Of a stretch of 64,000 nt of DNA, positions 23,058 to 33,352 are shown in pieces. Below the pieces are notes generated by a model that was given only the letters and a program-made list of their open reading frames with translations, was not told where the DNA came from and searched no databases. This stretch comes from Euptelea pleiosperma (lineage: Eukaryota > Streptophyta > Magnoliopsida > Ranunculales > Eupteleaceae), in the NCBI GenBank assembly GCA_035048495.1, contig CM068548.1, positions 5,144,469 to 5,208,468 of the forward strand, read 5' to 3'. Both the position numbers and the translations under genes were made by a program. Numbering within the stretch: position 1 is the stretch's first letter; the number at the start of each line of letters is the position of its first letter.

Positions 23058-23508
23058 GTAATTATCTTCGTATCTATATTAGCTTCCTTAATATGTAAGT
23101 TATTACTTAGGTCACTTTGTAGTTTTCTTGTTTAAGTATTTAAACCTTGGATGGCTTTCCTTTGAATTGGTCTTGTGAATGGTTGAAGGAGATACTGAAT
23201 CGATGCAAGAACCATATGTTTCTTTAGGGTCTCTTATGACTTAAAAATAAAAAATTATCCAAACAGCAGCATATGTAAAATGAGAGTAATGCCCATGCAA
23301 GGGTATACTCACGCTCCAACTCAAATTGGACAGCGGTGGCTCATCATTCAATTTTTTGCGGAACTAATTACATTGTTCTTGCCCAGGGCTTTATAAGTAA
23401 ATTGTTAAACTTATTTTTGATTAGGGAATAAATCTGAATTATCCATTTGTTATACTTATTTCCCACGACATATAGTCAATCTTGATTTTCTTATACGTTG
23501 ATGAATCA

Positions 23509-23950
23509 TGGTTCAAAGTTTCGGCCAAAACCGAAACGTTTCGTTTCGTTTCAGTTTTGCTATAGGGCAAAACTACATGTGTTTTGGTTGGTTTTGTCCG
23601 AAACCGAACGATACTTCATCTTATGTGGAAATTTGCACTAATATTTCGTTTCGGTTTCACGAAGTAGTAGAAGTTCTCCAGTTCTGCACGTAGAGGAAAG
23701 AGAAGAGAGAAGATGGAGAAGATGGGTTATGTGTGTTAACCCTACACACACCCCAATAAATCTTATTTATATTAATAAATGTGGGCCCTTACATAAGTGA
23801 GAAAATAAGTACATAGAGACACCAAACAATAGCTAATAACAGAGACGTCCTTCAACAGAAGTTTCGTCCGAAACCGAACGATACTTCCTATACGTTTTGA
23901 TATCGTCCATGAACGATACTGAAACGTTACCGTGTTCTTTGAACCATGTT
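23509..23950. mobile_element. Foldback element with CATGGTTCAAAG ends, in intron 3
   Basis: Ends catggttcaaag (about 23509) and ctttgaaccatg (about 23938) are perfect inverted repeats. Flanks ttgatgaat and ttgatgata resemble a 9-bp duplication with drift, as for Mutator-type elements. The interior repeats accgaaacg/cgtttcgtttcgg motifs, and the phrase ttttgtccgaaaccgaacgatacttc occurs twice (about 23598 and 23863). It has no coding capacity. Confidence 0.65.
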
Positions 23951-23986
23951 GATGATAGACAGGATTGGAGGTAGTATGAAGTGCTT

Positions 23987-24015
23987 ACCCTCATTATTTT
24001 ACACTTATAAAAAAA
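23987..24015 (+). mobile_element. 29-bp LINE tail flanked by 17-bp duplication
   Basis: GGTAGTATGAAGTGCTT occurs at 23970-23986 and again at 24016-24032. Between them are 29 bp ending in acacttataaaaaaa. This matches the style of the L1 3' end at 30580-30609 (ttattcttataaaaaaaa), so it appears to be an extremely 5'-truncated LINE insertion by target-primed reverse transcription. Confidence 0.75.
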
Positions 24016-24054
24016 GGTAGTATGAAGTGCTTTCTTGTTATTTCAAATTACCTG

Positions 24055-24480
24055 TATTTTTTGATAATTAACAGAAATTGCATTTATAATAAAAATAATT
24101 TACAAGGCAATAGGAAAGATAGTTCCCAATATACCAAGTATTTCTATGTATACTGTTTATAGCAAGAGAATCTGCTACTTCATTTATGCTCTAATGGGTA
24201 TGAGAAAAGATAATGATCCATTCCACGCACCAATTTACCATTGGGTTCAATCACATTCACGAATATCCAAGGTTTGTGATCTTTGCCACTTGCCCAATTT
24301 ATAGCAGTAGTGAGTCTCCTTCAACCTCCTAAGGACCATTAAACTTTTCTTTTAAAAGTTGCTAATGCTTGAAGGATAGCTTTAATTTTTGCTTTGTTTG
24401 AGTTTGCCAATCCAATGCAATCAAAGTAAGATTTATTCATTTCTCCTATTTGTTCGGAATACAACACCAATTTGTACAAA
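24055..24480 (-). pseudogene. LINE 3' fragment with RNase H piece, intron 3
   Basis: On the minus strand the segment reads in broken frames as the non-LTR RNase H region (LANSNKAKIKAILQAL, TTAINWASGKDHKPWIF) and ends at a 3' UTR with attatcaaaaaa, seen on the plus strand as ttttttgataat near 24058. It is a 5'-truncated L1-type copy in antisense orientation within EMC1 intron 3. Confidence 0.6.
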
Positions 24481-24499
24481 TTCTAGATACCCGACTCAA

Positions 24500-25095
24500 T
24501 TCACAAGGTGGACCATTTGATTAGTAGTAGGAAGATCATGGCCAATATATGTTGTCTTTGCAGATTTAGTGGTGAGTCAATGGATCATCTGTTTATTCAC
24601 TGCCCTTTCACTTGTGAAGTGTGGTGAGTTTTCTTTAAACTTTCCCAGATTTGTTGGATTGTTCCGAAGAATGTTTTTGAGCTCTTCTTACATTGGTCTT
24701 TCAATGACTTTACTTCTCGCGGGTGCATTCTTTGGAAACTACTTCCATTTGCTTTTTGTTGGGCCATTTGGAAAGAAACTAACAAACACATTTTTGAAGA
24801 TAAAGTGGGAGATTGAATTAGTTGTCTTGAAGATTGAAGCCTTGCTCTTTGTTTGGTCGTCAACTATCGAAGATTTCAAGGGTTTAAGATTTGAGGATTT
24901 AGTTTTTAGATGGGAGGAGATTTTTTTTGAGCTTAGAGATTTTTTGGGCGTTGTATACTTTTGTTTAGTGCGTGAGGGCTTTCCTCTAGCTTTTCTTTTT
25001 TCTTTTTTTCTCTTGTATAGAGGGGTTTTCCCTTTTCACGTCCTTAATAAATTATCTATGAACCAATTCACTGAAATATTACAGTTTTTACTCAA
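24500..25095 (+). pseudogene. LINE 3' fragment with zf-RVT region, intron 3
   Basis: Broken frames give CCLCRFSGESMDHLFIHCPF (the zf-RVT Cys-x2-Cys...His...Cys pattern), then WKLLPFAFCWAIWKETNKHI and FEDLVF, as at the end of plant L1 ORF2. The overlapping open frame of 181 codons starting at 24569 is a frame shadow. No intact polyA tail is seen. Inserted in the sense direction of EMC1. Confidence 0.7.
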
Positions 25096-25514
25096 AAAAT
25101 ACAAAATTTGTTAAGCTACGGTGAATTTCACTGTTTGTGTCAAAGATTAGCGAATTAATGGCCAAAATATATACGAATTCTTCTGAAAAATATGTTACAA
25201 GTAAACTTCACTTCGCCAGGTCAAAACTTGACAAAATTAGCTGATTTTTTTGGCAAATTTGTATACTATGGTGGTTTTCTAATCGATTACTAGCCTTTAG
25301 TAGAAAATAATTGTTGATTACCTAAAGTCCTTGACACTCTAACAATATTCTGGAAGTAAAACTCTTTATTCTTATTTGTCACAATAATGTTGACTGCTTG
25401 TTGTTATTTACCCATATAAGGACATGAGCATTTTTTACTTTGAAGTTGTTGAGGAATTAAGTTCACCTTGGATGGCAGATCAAAGGTCTGAATGATTCCT
25501 TTTGCTTCTTTCAG

Positions 25515-25636
25515 ATGTCATTACTCAGTCATCAGAGGGTAGTGTTTTAAGAGCATGGAACCTTCCCGATGGACATATGGTGTGGGAGTCTTTCCTTCAA
25601 GGTTCAACGTTCTGAAAATCGTTCTTATCTGTTCCG
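25515..25636 (+). pseudogene. EMC1: EMC1 exon 4, with in-frame stop
   Basis: It encodes SSEGSVLRAWNLPDGHMVWE then SFLQGS and, after TGA at 25613-25615, KSFLSVP. Reading frame is preserved on both sides of the TGA, so this is a substitution (homologues have Ser at this place), not an indel. The donor is GTTAGC at 25637. An upstream GT at 25602 could bypass the stop but would change phase. Confidence 0.88.
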
Positions 25637-25721
25637 GTTAGCAGATAACATTCTATGTTGATGGACATTTTTTGTGGTTCTTCTTTTCTTTCTACTGGAC
25701 ACCTTAGTGGTGGCTATTTTG

Positions 25722-25740
25722 CTCTCTCTCTCTCTCTCTC
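25722..25740. repeat. (CT)n microsatellite
   Basis: A short uninterrupted CT run in EMC1 intron 4. Confidence 0.95.
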
Positions 25741-25934
25741 AAACAAATATTTCAGCCCACAGTTAACTCAGTGTATGTTGATTGAACATTTTATGTGGTA
25801 GTTGTCTCCGATCGCTCTCTTTTATGTTATAATAATTCATTCACAGTGCTTTCCATAGTTTTTCTGTGGAGTTTGACATTAATCAAATCTAATATCTCAG
25901 TCAATTACTTATCGAAGAAAATAAAATCTTGCAG

Positions 25935-26050
25935 GTGAACTTTAAAATAGACGAGGACAACATAATTGTTATTTTTGGTAGGGGGTGTCTCCAAGCTGTT
26001 TCAAGCATAGATGGTAAGGTTCTTTGGAGGAAAGAATTGGCCACCGAAAG
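25935..26050 (+). pseudogene. EMC1: EMC1 exon 5
   Basis: It encodes VNFKIDEDNIIVIFGRGC, LQAVSSIDGKVLWRKELATE, a typical propeller blade. Acceptor tgcag and donor GTTAAC are intact and the phase joins exon 6 correctly. The tandem TRIM-like element begins only 20 bp after the donor. Confidence 0.92.
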
Positions 26051-26070
26051 GTTAACTATGTTCAAATTTA

Positions 26071-26189
26071 TGTTAAACAACCATTTACCCCAAAAGATCG
26101 ACCTGTTAGGAAAAGGCGAAACAACTATGTATACCAACGGGTCGTCAGGCCAACACAACACGTGCGTGGGGACAAATCCTCTGCTAACA
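26071..26189 (-). repeat. TRIM LTR copy 1
   Basis: 119 bp, plus strand tgttaaacaacc to gctaaca. It is the outermost 3' LTR in element orientation, preceded by the ATTTA duplication. Confidence 0.9.
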
Positions 26190-26199
26190 CTCCCCCTCA
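26190..26199 (-). promoter_or_regulatory. TRIM polypurine tract
   Basis: Plus strand ctccccctca, minus strand tgagggggag, abutting the LTR start. It recurs at 26382-26391 and 26575-26584. Confidence 0.85.
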
Positions 26200-26250
26200 G
26201 CAGGAATACACTCCGCTGGAGACTTGAACCCGCGACCTCCCAGGCCTTAA

Positions 26251-26263
26251 GGCTCTGATACCA
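26251..26263 (-). promoter_or_regulatory. TRIM primer-binding site
   Basis: Plus strand ggctctgatacca, minus strand TGGTATCAGAGCC, abutting the LTR. It recurs at 26443-26455 and, with one change, at 26636-26648. Confidence 0.9.
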
Positions 26264-26381
26264 TGTGAAACAACCATTTACCCCAAAAGATCGACCTGTT
26301 AGGAAAGGCGAAACAACTATGTATGCCAACTAGTCGTCGGGCCAACACAACACGTGCGCGGGAACAAATCATCCGCTAACA
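26264..26381 (-). repeat. TRIM LTR copy 2
   Basis: 118 bp, starts tgtgaaacaacc on the plus strand. It differs from copy 1 at scattered sites and by one base in the gttagg(a)aaaggcg phrase. Confidence 0.9.
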
Positions 26382-26455
26382 CTCCCCCTCAGCGGGAATA
26401 CACTCCGCTGGAGACTTGAACCCGCAACCTCTCAAGCCTTAAGGCTCTGATACCA

Positions 26456-26574
26456 TGTGAAACAACCATTTACCCCAAAAGATCGACCTGTTAGGGAAAG
26501 GCGAAACAACTATGTATACCAACTGGTCGTCAGGCCAACACAACACGTGCGCGGGAACAAATCATCTGCTAACA
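26456..26574 (-). repeat. TRIM LTR copy 3
   Basis: 119 bp, starts tgtgaaacaacc like copy 2. Copies 2 and 3 share this variant while outer copies 1 and 4 share tgttaaac, hinting that inner and outer LTRs come from different templates. Confidence 0.9.
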
Positions 26575-26648
26575 CTCCCCCTCAGCGGGAATACACTCCG
26601 CTGGAGACTTGAACCCGCGACCTCCCAGGCCTTAAGGCTCTGATACCG

Positions 26649-26767
26649 TGTTAAACAACCATTTACCCCAAAAGATCGACCTGTTAGGGAAAGGCGAAAC
26701 AACTATGTATACCAACGGGTCGTTGAGCCAACACAAAACGTGCACGGGAACAAATAATCCGCTAACA
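26649..26767 (-). repeat. TRIM LTR copy 4
   Basis: 119 bp, the 5' LTR in element orientation, followed directly by the second ATTTA. Its adjacent primer site (26636-26648) has one change, ending ccg instead of cca on the plus strand. Confidence 0.9.
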
Positions 26768-26858
26768 ATTTATGTGTTAGATGTTGTTCTTCATTTTCTT
26801 AACATCACCCTGCCTTCATGGCTCTTGTTTACCTAACTGTTTTCTACTACGTTTGCAG

Positions 26859-27663
26859 CGTAGAGATTCAGCAAGTTTTTCAGCCTCTTGACAGTGATAT
26901 CATATATGCCCTAGGGTTTGTTGGTTCTTCAAAGTTTGATACATACCAGATTAATGCTAAAAATGGCGAGGTACTAAAGCACAGCAGTGCAAACTTTCCT
27001 GGTGGCTTATGTGGGGATTTGTCATTTGTTTCCGGCGATATGCTAGTGGCATTGGATACAACCAGGTCAATTTTAGTGTCAATAAGCTTTCGGGATGGAG
27101 AAACCAGCTTTCACCAGACATACATTTCAGATCTTGCTGAGGGTTCTTCTGGGATGGCCACAATATTGCCTTCACAACTTAACGGCATGCTTGCTATTAA
27201 AATTAATTCATTTATAGTGTTCATAAGAGTAACAGGTGGAGACAAGCTAGAGGTGGTAGAGAAAATTAATTACCCAGCAGCTGTTAGTGACACTATATCA
27301 TTTTCGGAAGGACAAGCTTTTGCATTTGTTCAACACAGTGGAAGTAAGATTGACCTCACAGTGAAGCTTGATAATGGCTGGAGTAGTGATTTACTTAAGG
27401 AGAGCATTGAGATGGACCGTCAGAGGGGTCTTGTGCAGAAGGTTTCCATAAACAATTATGTCCGAACGGACAGGACACATGGGTTTAGGGCCTTGATTGT
27501 CATGGAGGATCATTCGCTACTGTTGCTACAACAGGGTGAGATTGTTTGGAGCAGGGAGGATGGACTCGCTTCAATTATAGATATGACAACATCAGAATTA
27601 CCTGTGGAAAAGGAAGGTGTATCAGTTTCTAAAGTGGATCACAATCTCTATGAATGGCTCAAG
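26859..27663 (+). pseudogene. EMC1: EMC1 exon 6
   Basis: An 805-bp exon, open throughout, encodes about 268 residues from VEIQQVFQPLDSDIIYALGF through TTRSILVSISFRDGETSFHQ to HSLLLLQQGEIVWSRE and NLYEWLK. These are hallmark segments of plant EMC1. Acceptor gcag and donor GTATGA are canonical. It is the best-preserved part of the locus. Confidence 0.95.
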
Positions 27664-28959
27664 GTATGATTCTTTCATTTAAGATTGCCTTGAAGTAGAC
27701 TAGTTAAACTGCACTTGAATTTTAAAAGACAGCACACTTCATAAACATCACGAGTAAATTCTGATTGCGCCTGCTTGTTGGCGAATAAGTGGCCCACACC
27801 CAGTTATCTTTGTCTTTCCTAAGACCCAAAGATGCAATGGTAGTTTATGCGGTAGTAATTGAAGGAATTAGCTACTTAAATGTGAACTGTCTCTGTGAAA
27901 CTGTAGAAAAAATGCAATTATTCTATCATATTTAGACCTTCCTGGAAATTATCCTTTCCTCTTACCCGAGGAAAGGTCTAATGGGAAGGTCAAAACAGGA
28001 ATCCAGCATTGTTGAACTGATGTCAGTGGCAAAGCAAAGCAGTATCGCTATTCCTGTTGAACAGAATTTGATACCTGAATTTCATACATTTTTGAGTTTG
28101 TCTGGTCAAACGTCTTGTTTCCTACCTATTTCTATGAACAGTTAATATACCAATTATTTATTTTGTGTTTCCCTATTTTGTGAAAAACTAGAAAAGTTTT
28201 GTGATGCTGCGAGAGTGCCAAAGATTTTTGAATTCAAGTCTAGTTCCTTCATTCTAATTTATAGTCAGGGTACGGTAGAATCTCTATAGTTTATTTATCC
28301 TTGGGGTGTTGCCTATCCTAACAAAATCGTAGGGTATTAAGTTAGAACATGTTGACCATTAGAGCTTACTCAGCTTATTAAATTAGCAACGTCTCGGTCA
28401 ACAATGCAGTAAATATTTGTCAATTAATTTACAGCCACACTTTTTTTTTTGTGAAGTGTTTAATTGCCTCCAATTTGGTATCTTTAGATAGCATATTGAC
28501 CAATTTAGTGTTTAATATCCATTTCACTGAAGAAATGTTAAAAGATGCAGAGGTTATTGTTGTATTAATAAAACTTCGTCAACTACCATATTCTAGGGGA
28601 GAATACAAGTGGCATATGTTCCAGCAGAGTAAGAAATAGTTGAGGCAGTTGTATAATGAGGAATGTAAAGGTCAAGAAACAATGTACTCTTAAGGACATT
28701 AAAAAAGATAATGAAGATTTCCCAAAGTAAAGCCAAGTAACTAATGTTCTTAGTCTGTCTAAGGGCTTCTTTATCTCACCAAGAAGAGAATATTATGAAG
28801 ATTCAGAAATATACATTTTGTGTATAGGTTGGAAAACAAAAGGTCTTAGTACAAAGCAATGTAAAAAGGCACTTTGGATAATTAATAATTTATAGTTAGG
28901 TTTGGGTATGCTCTGCGAGGGAATATTAAGCTAAGAGTTTCCTGGGGCTAAGGTATTAA
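27664..28959. other. EMC1 intron 6, left part
   Basis: No coding segment or transposon end was recognised here; it appears to be ordinary intron sequence with short AT-rich runs. Confidence 0.5.
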
Positions 28960-30610
28960 ATTTCGATGTCAAGGTATATTTCGACCTCTCAGGTCAATTT
29001 GGGGAAAAGCAAGGTGTTCGGGGTGGGAGAGGTGGATAATATCTCTGAGCTAGCTAATATCTGGGTGTAGATTAGAGAGTTTTTCGACGCATTATTTAAG
29101 ATTACCCTTGGGGGCGAAATATTCTTCTAAGGATATCTGGAATCCGGCTGTTGAAAGACTCAAGAGGAGGTTGAATTCTTGGAAGACCAGATTCCTTTTG
29201 AAGTGGGGCAAGCTAGTGCTAATTAAGCATTGTCTTTTAAGTTTGGCCATTTATTATCTTTCCCTTTTTTCTATCCCAAAGAGTGTTGCAGGGGTTCTGG
29301 AAAAGATAACGAGGGACTTTTTATGGAATGACAAGGACAAGAATAATAAATTCCATTTGGTGGATTGGAAAAGCGTGTACACTTTGAAAACTCAAGGAGC
29401 TTGGAATCAGGAGATTAGTTGCTATTAATGTGGCCTTGTTGGGCAAATGGTTGTGGAGGTTCGGGGAAGAGACTTCCAGCCTATGGAGAGTAGTTATGGA
29501 GGTAAATACGGGGTTACTGAGTTTGGTTGGGACAACAAGGAGGTAAATTCTAGCTACGGTTGCATTGCATGGAGGAGCATTCTGAAGAGGGTAGGCAAAT
29601 TTTTGAAAGGTGTGAAATCCAAGGTGGGCTTCGGAAACAGGGTGAGGTTTTGGGAAGACTGGTGGTGAGGAGATGCTCCTCTAAAGGCAAATTTTCCTGA
29701 TCTCTTTGCTTTATTGGACAATAAGAATCGCTCTATCCAGGATTGTTTGACTCGGGAAGGTGAAGAAGAATGGTGGAATTTTGGGTTTAGAAGAAGGCTA
29801 AACGAGTGGGAGATAGAAGACGTCTCTCGATTATTGTCTCGTTTAGAACTTTCTGTTCAACATCCTCGGGTGGCAGATAGGCGCATTTGGGCGAACTCGA
29901 AAGATGGTAAATTTTCAATTCGGGTGTTCTACAGCGTATTACTGACTTCTTCACCTAGATTTCCTGATCGTTTTGGGTGGAGTTCTAAGGTATTGACCAA
30001 GGTGGCTTTCTTCTTGTGGACTTCTGCTTTGGACAAGATCCTCACTGTTGACCATTTGAGATCTTGGAAGGTCATTATTGTGGATTTTTGCTCGATGTGC
30101 AAGAGGAGTGGAGAGACGGTCAATAATCTTCTTTTGCATTGTGATATGGCGAGGGCAGTTTGGATGGCCTTTTTACGAGATTTTGAGATGCTTTGGGTTC
30201 TTTGTCAGTCGATTTTGGAGCTCTTATATAGTTGGCACACTAATGCTTTTTCGGATAGAGGAAAGATTTTATGGCGTCTTCTTCCCTTTGTAGTATGTTG
30301 GGGGCTTTGGAAAGAAAGAAATTGGCGAGTTTTCGAAGGAAAAGAGGAAGGGCTGGATAGGATAATCATCAACATTAAAGCCTTGTTATTTTTTTGGTCA
30401 AAAGCATTCCCTGAATGCCGCGGGCTCTTTTTTGAAGACTTCGTTTGAAGATGGGATCACCTTTGTTTTAGAGACGCGGTGTAATTTTGTTTCCCCTTTT
30501 CTGGTTTTGTGCCGGTTGTTGCCGGCTTTGAGACCTTTTTGATGGTCTTTAGCCCTTTTCGGCTGTAATTAGTTTTTCTCTTTCAATAAAGTTTATTCTT
30601 ATAAAAAAAA
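28960..30610 (+). pseudogene. L1-type LINE, 5'-truncated, in EMC1 intron 6
   Basis: The RT tail begins near 28990 (NLGKSKVFGVGEVDN), continues as GAKYSSKDIWNPAVERLKRR and WKTRFLLKWGKLVLIKHCLL, then FLWNDKDKNNKFHLVDWK, and after shifts RSILKRVGKFLKGV and GFGNRVRFWEDWW. A long open piece (29714-30448) holds the zf-RVT region (CSMCKRSGETVNNLLLHCDM) and LWKERNWRVFEGKEEG. The 3' UTR ends in ttcttataaaaaaaa at about 30609. A TGA follows EDWW and frameshifts break ORF2, and no endonuclease or ORF1 is present. It lies in the gene's sense direction. Confidence 0.88.
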
Positions 30611-30784
30611 TGTAATTTTTTAAGGAAATGATGGAAATATGGTAGAATGATGAAAATTTGGGGACCTTGATGTAGACTCGGTATGATATTGTCGATCAAA
30701 AAGATATAGACTAGGCCCTTGCTAGAAAAAAAGAAAGGAAAAAGAAAGAAAGATATAGACTAGGTACATATGGTAGTACCGAAA

Positions 30785-30965
30785 AAACTTTGATGTCCAC
30801 CCATGGACATCAAACATTGATGTACACCCCCGAAATGTCATGTGGCACACTCTTTTAGACCCACTGACACTGACCCCATGAATGTTTAGCCCACCCCTTT
30901 GTAGACCTACACACGAAAAATCATCCTAATTGGTGATTTCTAGCCAATTGATTTCATTACGCCAA
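30785..30965. repeat. Foldback MITE family, left arm only
   Basis: Contains catgtggcacactctttta, cccatgaatgtttagccca, a gtagacctacacac phrase and aatcatcctaattggtga: the left arm of the family without a matching right arm. In EMC1 intron 6. Confidence 0.6.
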
Positions 30966-31269
30966 AAAATGGTCAAATCTGATTCTTTTTTCCTTTTGTC
31001 AAAATGTTAGAAGAAATAATGCAAAATGCTGCTTGAGATTTTATAATTTCGAATTACTCATTGAAGTTTCGTGCGAAATTTTGCAAAACCGACATGTTAA
31101 TTGATTTCCATTTCAGTTTCTTGGGAAAAGGAAATATTTCGTGAAATTTAAAGTAGCCTGTAGGAAATAATTATTAATAATAAGATATCCAGGTTATTAT
31201 TTTAGCATCTCAGCACCAATATCAGGACCAGAGCTTTTCATTAATTCAATCAAGTTGTTAGCTTATACA

Positions 31270-31545
31270 ATATTAGTGTTTTAAAAACTGGACTGGACCA
31301 GTCAGTTCAACCGATGAACCTGTCCCACAACTGGTTCACCAGTTCTGGAATTTTATTCAAACACTGCTCCCAAACATTAGAACTGTTCCAACCGGTCACT
31401 TATTGATTTATTTATTCTAAATAAAATTATTTTTGATGTCACATTGTGCCTGGGTTGACCTGGCGGTTGAACAGGTGAAACGTTGCCTTGCCACTTCTAA
31501 GCTTTGCTGACGGGTTTGTTTTCAAAACTGTACTAAAGTACACAA
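31270..31545. mobile_element. MITE-like element with agtgttttaaaaactgga end
   Basis: The segment starts near agtgttttaaaaactggact and ends near gttttcaaaactgtact, imperfect inverted repeats. It repeats cggttcaacc/ggttgaacagg motifs internally. A similar composition appears near 50040-50230. No target duplication could be fixed, so the call is tentative. Confidence 0.4.
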
Positions 31546-31945
31546 TTTCTACTGCAGTAGGATGATCTTCTAAGTAACTTGAGGTGTGTGTCATTATTTA
31601 CTGAAATTTGGGATTTTTTCCTTTACGAGCATATTTGGTTTTTTTTAGCTTTTCCTCCCCAATATCTTTTTATTACATGGATGCATATTATTGCAAAGTG
31701 AAGACTTTTTCCCAATCATTAAAAACCTCAATTATGTTTCATTTCTCAAGAAACCTGGTTCTATTGCAAAAATAACAGAGCGTGCTATTGATGTGACGAC
31801 TGGGAATACCGTTTTTGTAATTCCAAAACACCTGTTTACTGCTAGTATTATTTTTACTGTACTCATTACTTTAAATTGAAGACACATCTCTTTGATCAGT
31901 TCCCAGCTGACACTGTATCATCGCTACTATGTTATGTTATGAAAG

Positions 31946-32661
31946 GGACACATATTGAAACTTAAAGGAACTCTAATGCTTGCAAGCCCTAATGACATAG
32001 TGGCTATACAAGGAATGAGGTTGAAAAGCTCCAAGAAGAACAAAATGACGCGAGATCACAATGGTTTTCGAAAGCTGCCGATAGTACTCACTAGAGCAGG
32101 GAAGCACACTGGAGATGGACATGTTGTGTGGTCTCTTTTACTGCCTTCTCTTCGCAGATCAGAACCCTGTCAAAATCCGACTGGGTTGATATATATCAAT
32201 GGCAGGTCCCTCATCATCATGCAATGAATGAGAATCCATCTGTTCTTATAGTTGGTAGATGTGGACTTGGCTCTGATGCACCAGGTGTTCCCTCTTTTGT
32301 TGATTCTTGCACCGGGAAGGAGCTTAACTCTTTGAGCCTTGCTCATTCCATAGCACAAGTCATTCCACTGCCATTTACAGATTCAACGGAACAGCGACTC
32401 CATCTACTTATAGATGCTGACAGGCGTGCATATTTATATCCCAGAACTCATGAAGCTATCGATATCTTTCAACATGAGCTCCTAAACATATACTGGTACT
32501 CGATTGAATCTGAGAAAAACATTATTAGAGGACATGCATTACACAGCAATTGCAATCTCGAAGTGGCTGATTACTGCTTTAACACCAGAGAGTTGTGGTC
32601 AACCGTATTCCCGTTAGAGTCGGAGAATATTATTTTTACTGCAACAAGAAAGTTGAATGAG
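31946..32661 (+). pseudogene. EMC1: EMC1 exon 7, deletion and frameshift
   Basis: It starts GHILKLKGTLMLASPND after an aaag acceptor. At 32104/32105 the reading goes from TRAGK directly to HTGDG, lacking four residues that homologues have (12 bp, in frame). Near 32187-32190 one base is missing, so that NPTGL is followed by YQWQVPHHHAMNENPSVLIV only in the +1 frame. The rest runs to TRKLNE with a GTGTGC donor. Both lesions were judged from family knowledge. Confidence 0.9.
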
Positions 32662-33147
32662 GTGTGCTTTCTTTTCCATATTATCCTTGAGGTTTCTTGC
32701 TGTTTTGTTATGTGGTCATTCTTGATCTCTCTTCTTGTTTCATGAAGTGTACTATAAATCTAATGTTATTAAGGTTTCTTGCTCTGGTTTAGTATATCTT
32801 TGGTTGAGGTTTTCTGTGCTTACTAATTTTGGTAATTCATTTAATTAAAATCCAGAATGTGATTGAGGAAGACAGGAACATTATGTCAAGGATGCATTAG
32901 AGCAGGATCCCTTCCTGACCTAAATGTTCCTTCTAACGTTAAATTTCATCAATTGTCAGCTTTATCATGTGAAGCATCTTCAACCACCTACCTCCTCTGA
33001 CTTGTGACTAATCTACTTATTTTCACCTCATAATATTCCAATGAAGATTGTAGATTTCAGTTTGGTACTAGGTTTTGGCTTGCGGCAAACTGAAATTTCG
33101 ACAGTTCAATCAAAGTTGTAGAAACCCTAATAACTTCTCTTTTTTCT
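32662..33147. other. EMC1 intron 7, left part
   Basis: No coding match to the missing EMC1 middle exons was found. It contains unremarkable intron-like sequence. Confidence 0.5.
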
Positions 33148-33163
33148 TATATTAAGTACAGAT

Positions 33164-33352
33164 TTTTTTTTTTTTGATAAGTGTGTATATTTCATTAAAA
33201 GGGAGAACCCAAAAAACTAAAAAGAACAAAAAAAGGGTTGAATTGCTTCTTCAAATAGGAGGTCCTTCCCCCAGTAATTCATCCCATCTATATACAAAGG
33301 ATTCATAAAAACCATCCTCTAAACAAGGGGACACATATAATAACTTCCCATC
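33164..33352 (-). mobile_element. LINE 3'-end insertion with 16-bp duplication
   Basis: TATATTAAGTACAGAT flanks the insert on both sides (33148-33163 and 33353-33368). The insert starts with a T run followed by gataagtgtgtatatttcat on the plus strand, that is, a polyA tail and LINE 3' UTR on the minus strand. A 189-bp, severely truncated LINE copy in EMC1 intron 7. Confidence 0.85.

Larger units (their letters stand above)
26071..26767 (-). mobile_element. Tandem TRIM/SMART-like mini-retrotransposon
   Basis: Read on the minus strand, four LTRs (118-119 bp, TG...CA) alternate with three identical-length 74-bp internal domains. Each internal domain begins with TGGTATCAGAGCC directly against the upstream LTR (primer site for initiator Met tRNA) and ends with tgaggggGAG directly before the next LTR (polypurine tract). 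The array is bounded by a perfect ATTTA duplication (26066-26070 and 26768-26772), so the four-LTR form behaves as one integrated unit. A two-LTR unit would be 312 bp, in the range of the smallest known TRIMs. No coding capacity. It lies in EMC1 intron 5, antisense to the gene. Confidence 0.92.

Noticed and set aside
22640..23098. A 152-codon open frame across EMC1 exons 2 and 3
   Set aside because: It reads through an intron with a long T run and is out of frame with the conserved EMC1 exons.
24569..25114. A 181-codon open frame on the plus strand that could be called a membrane protein
   Set aside because: Its hydrophobicity comes from reading LINE ORF2 out of frame; the adjacent frames give the zf-RVT pattern and the LWKE-like segment.
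26251..26263. tRNA gene in the TRIM array
   Set aside because: Primer-site and B-box-like words occur, but the 74-bp domain does not give a full cloverleaf by eye and the words are explained by priming.
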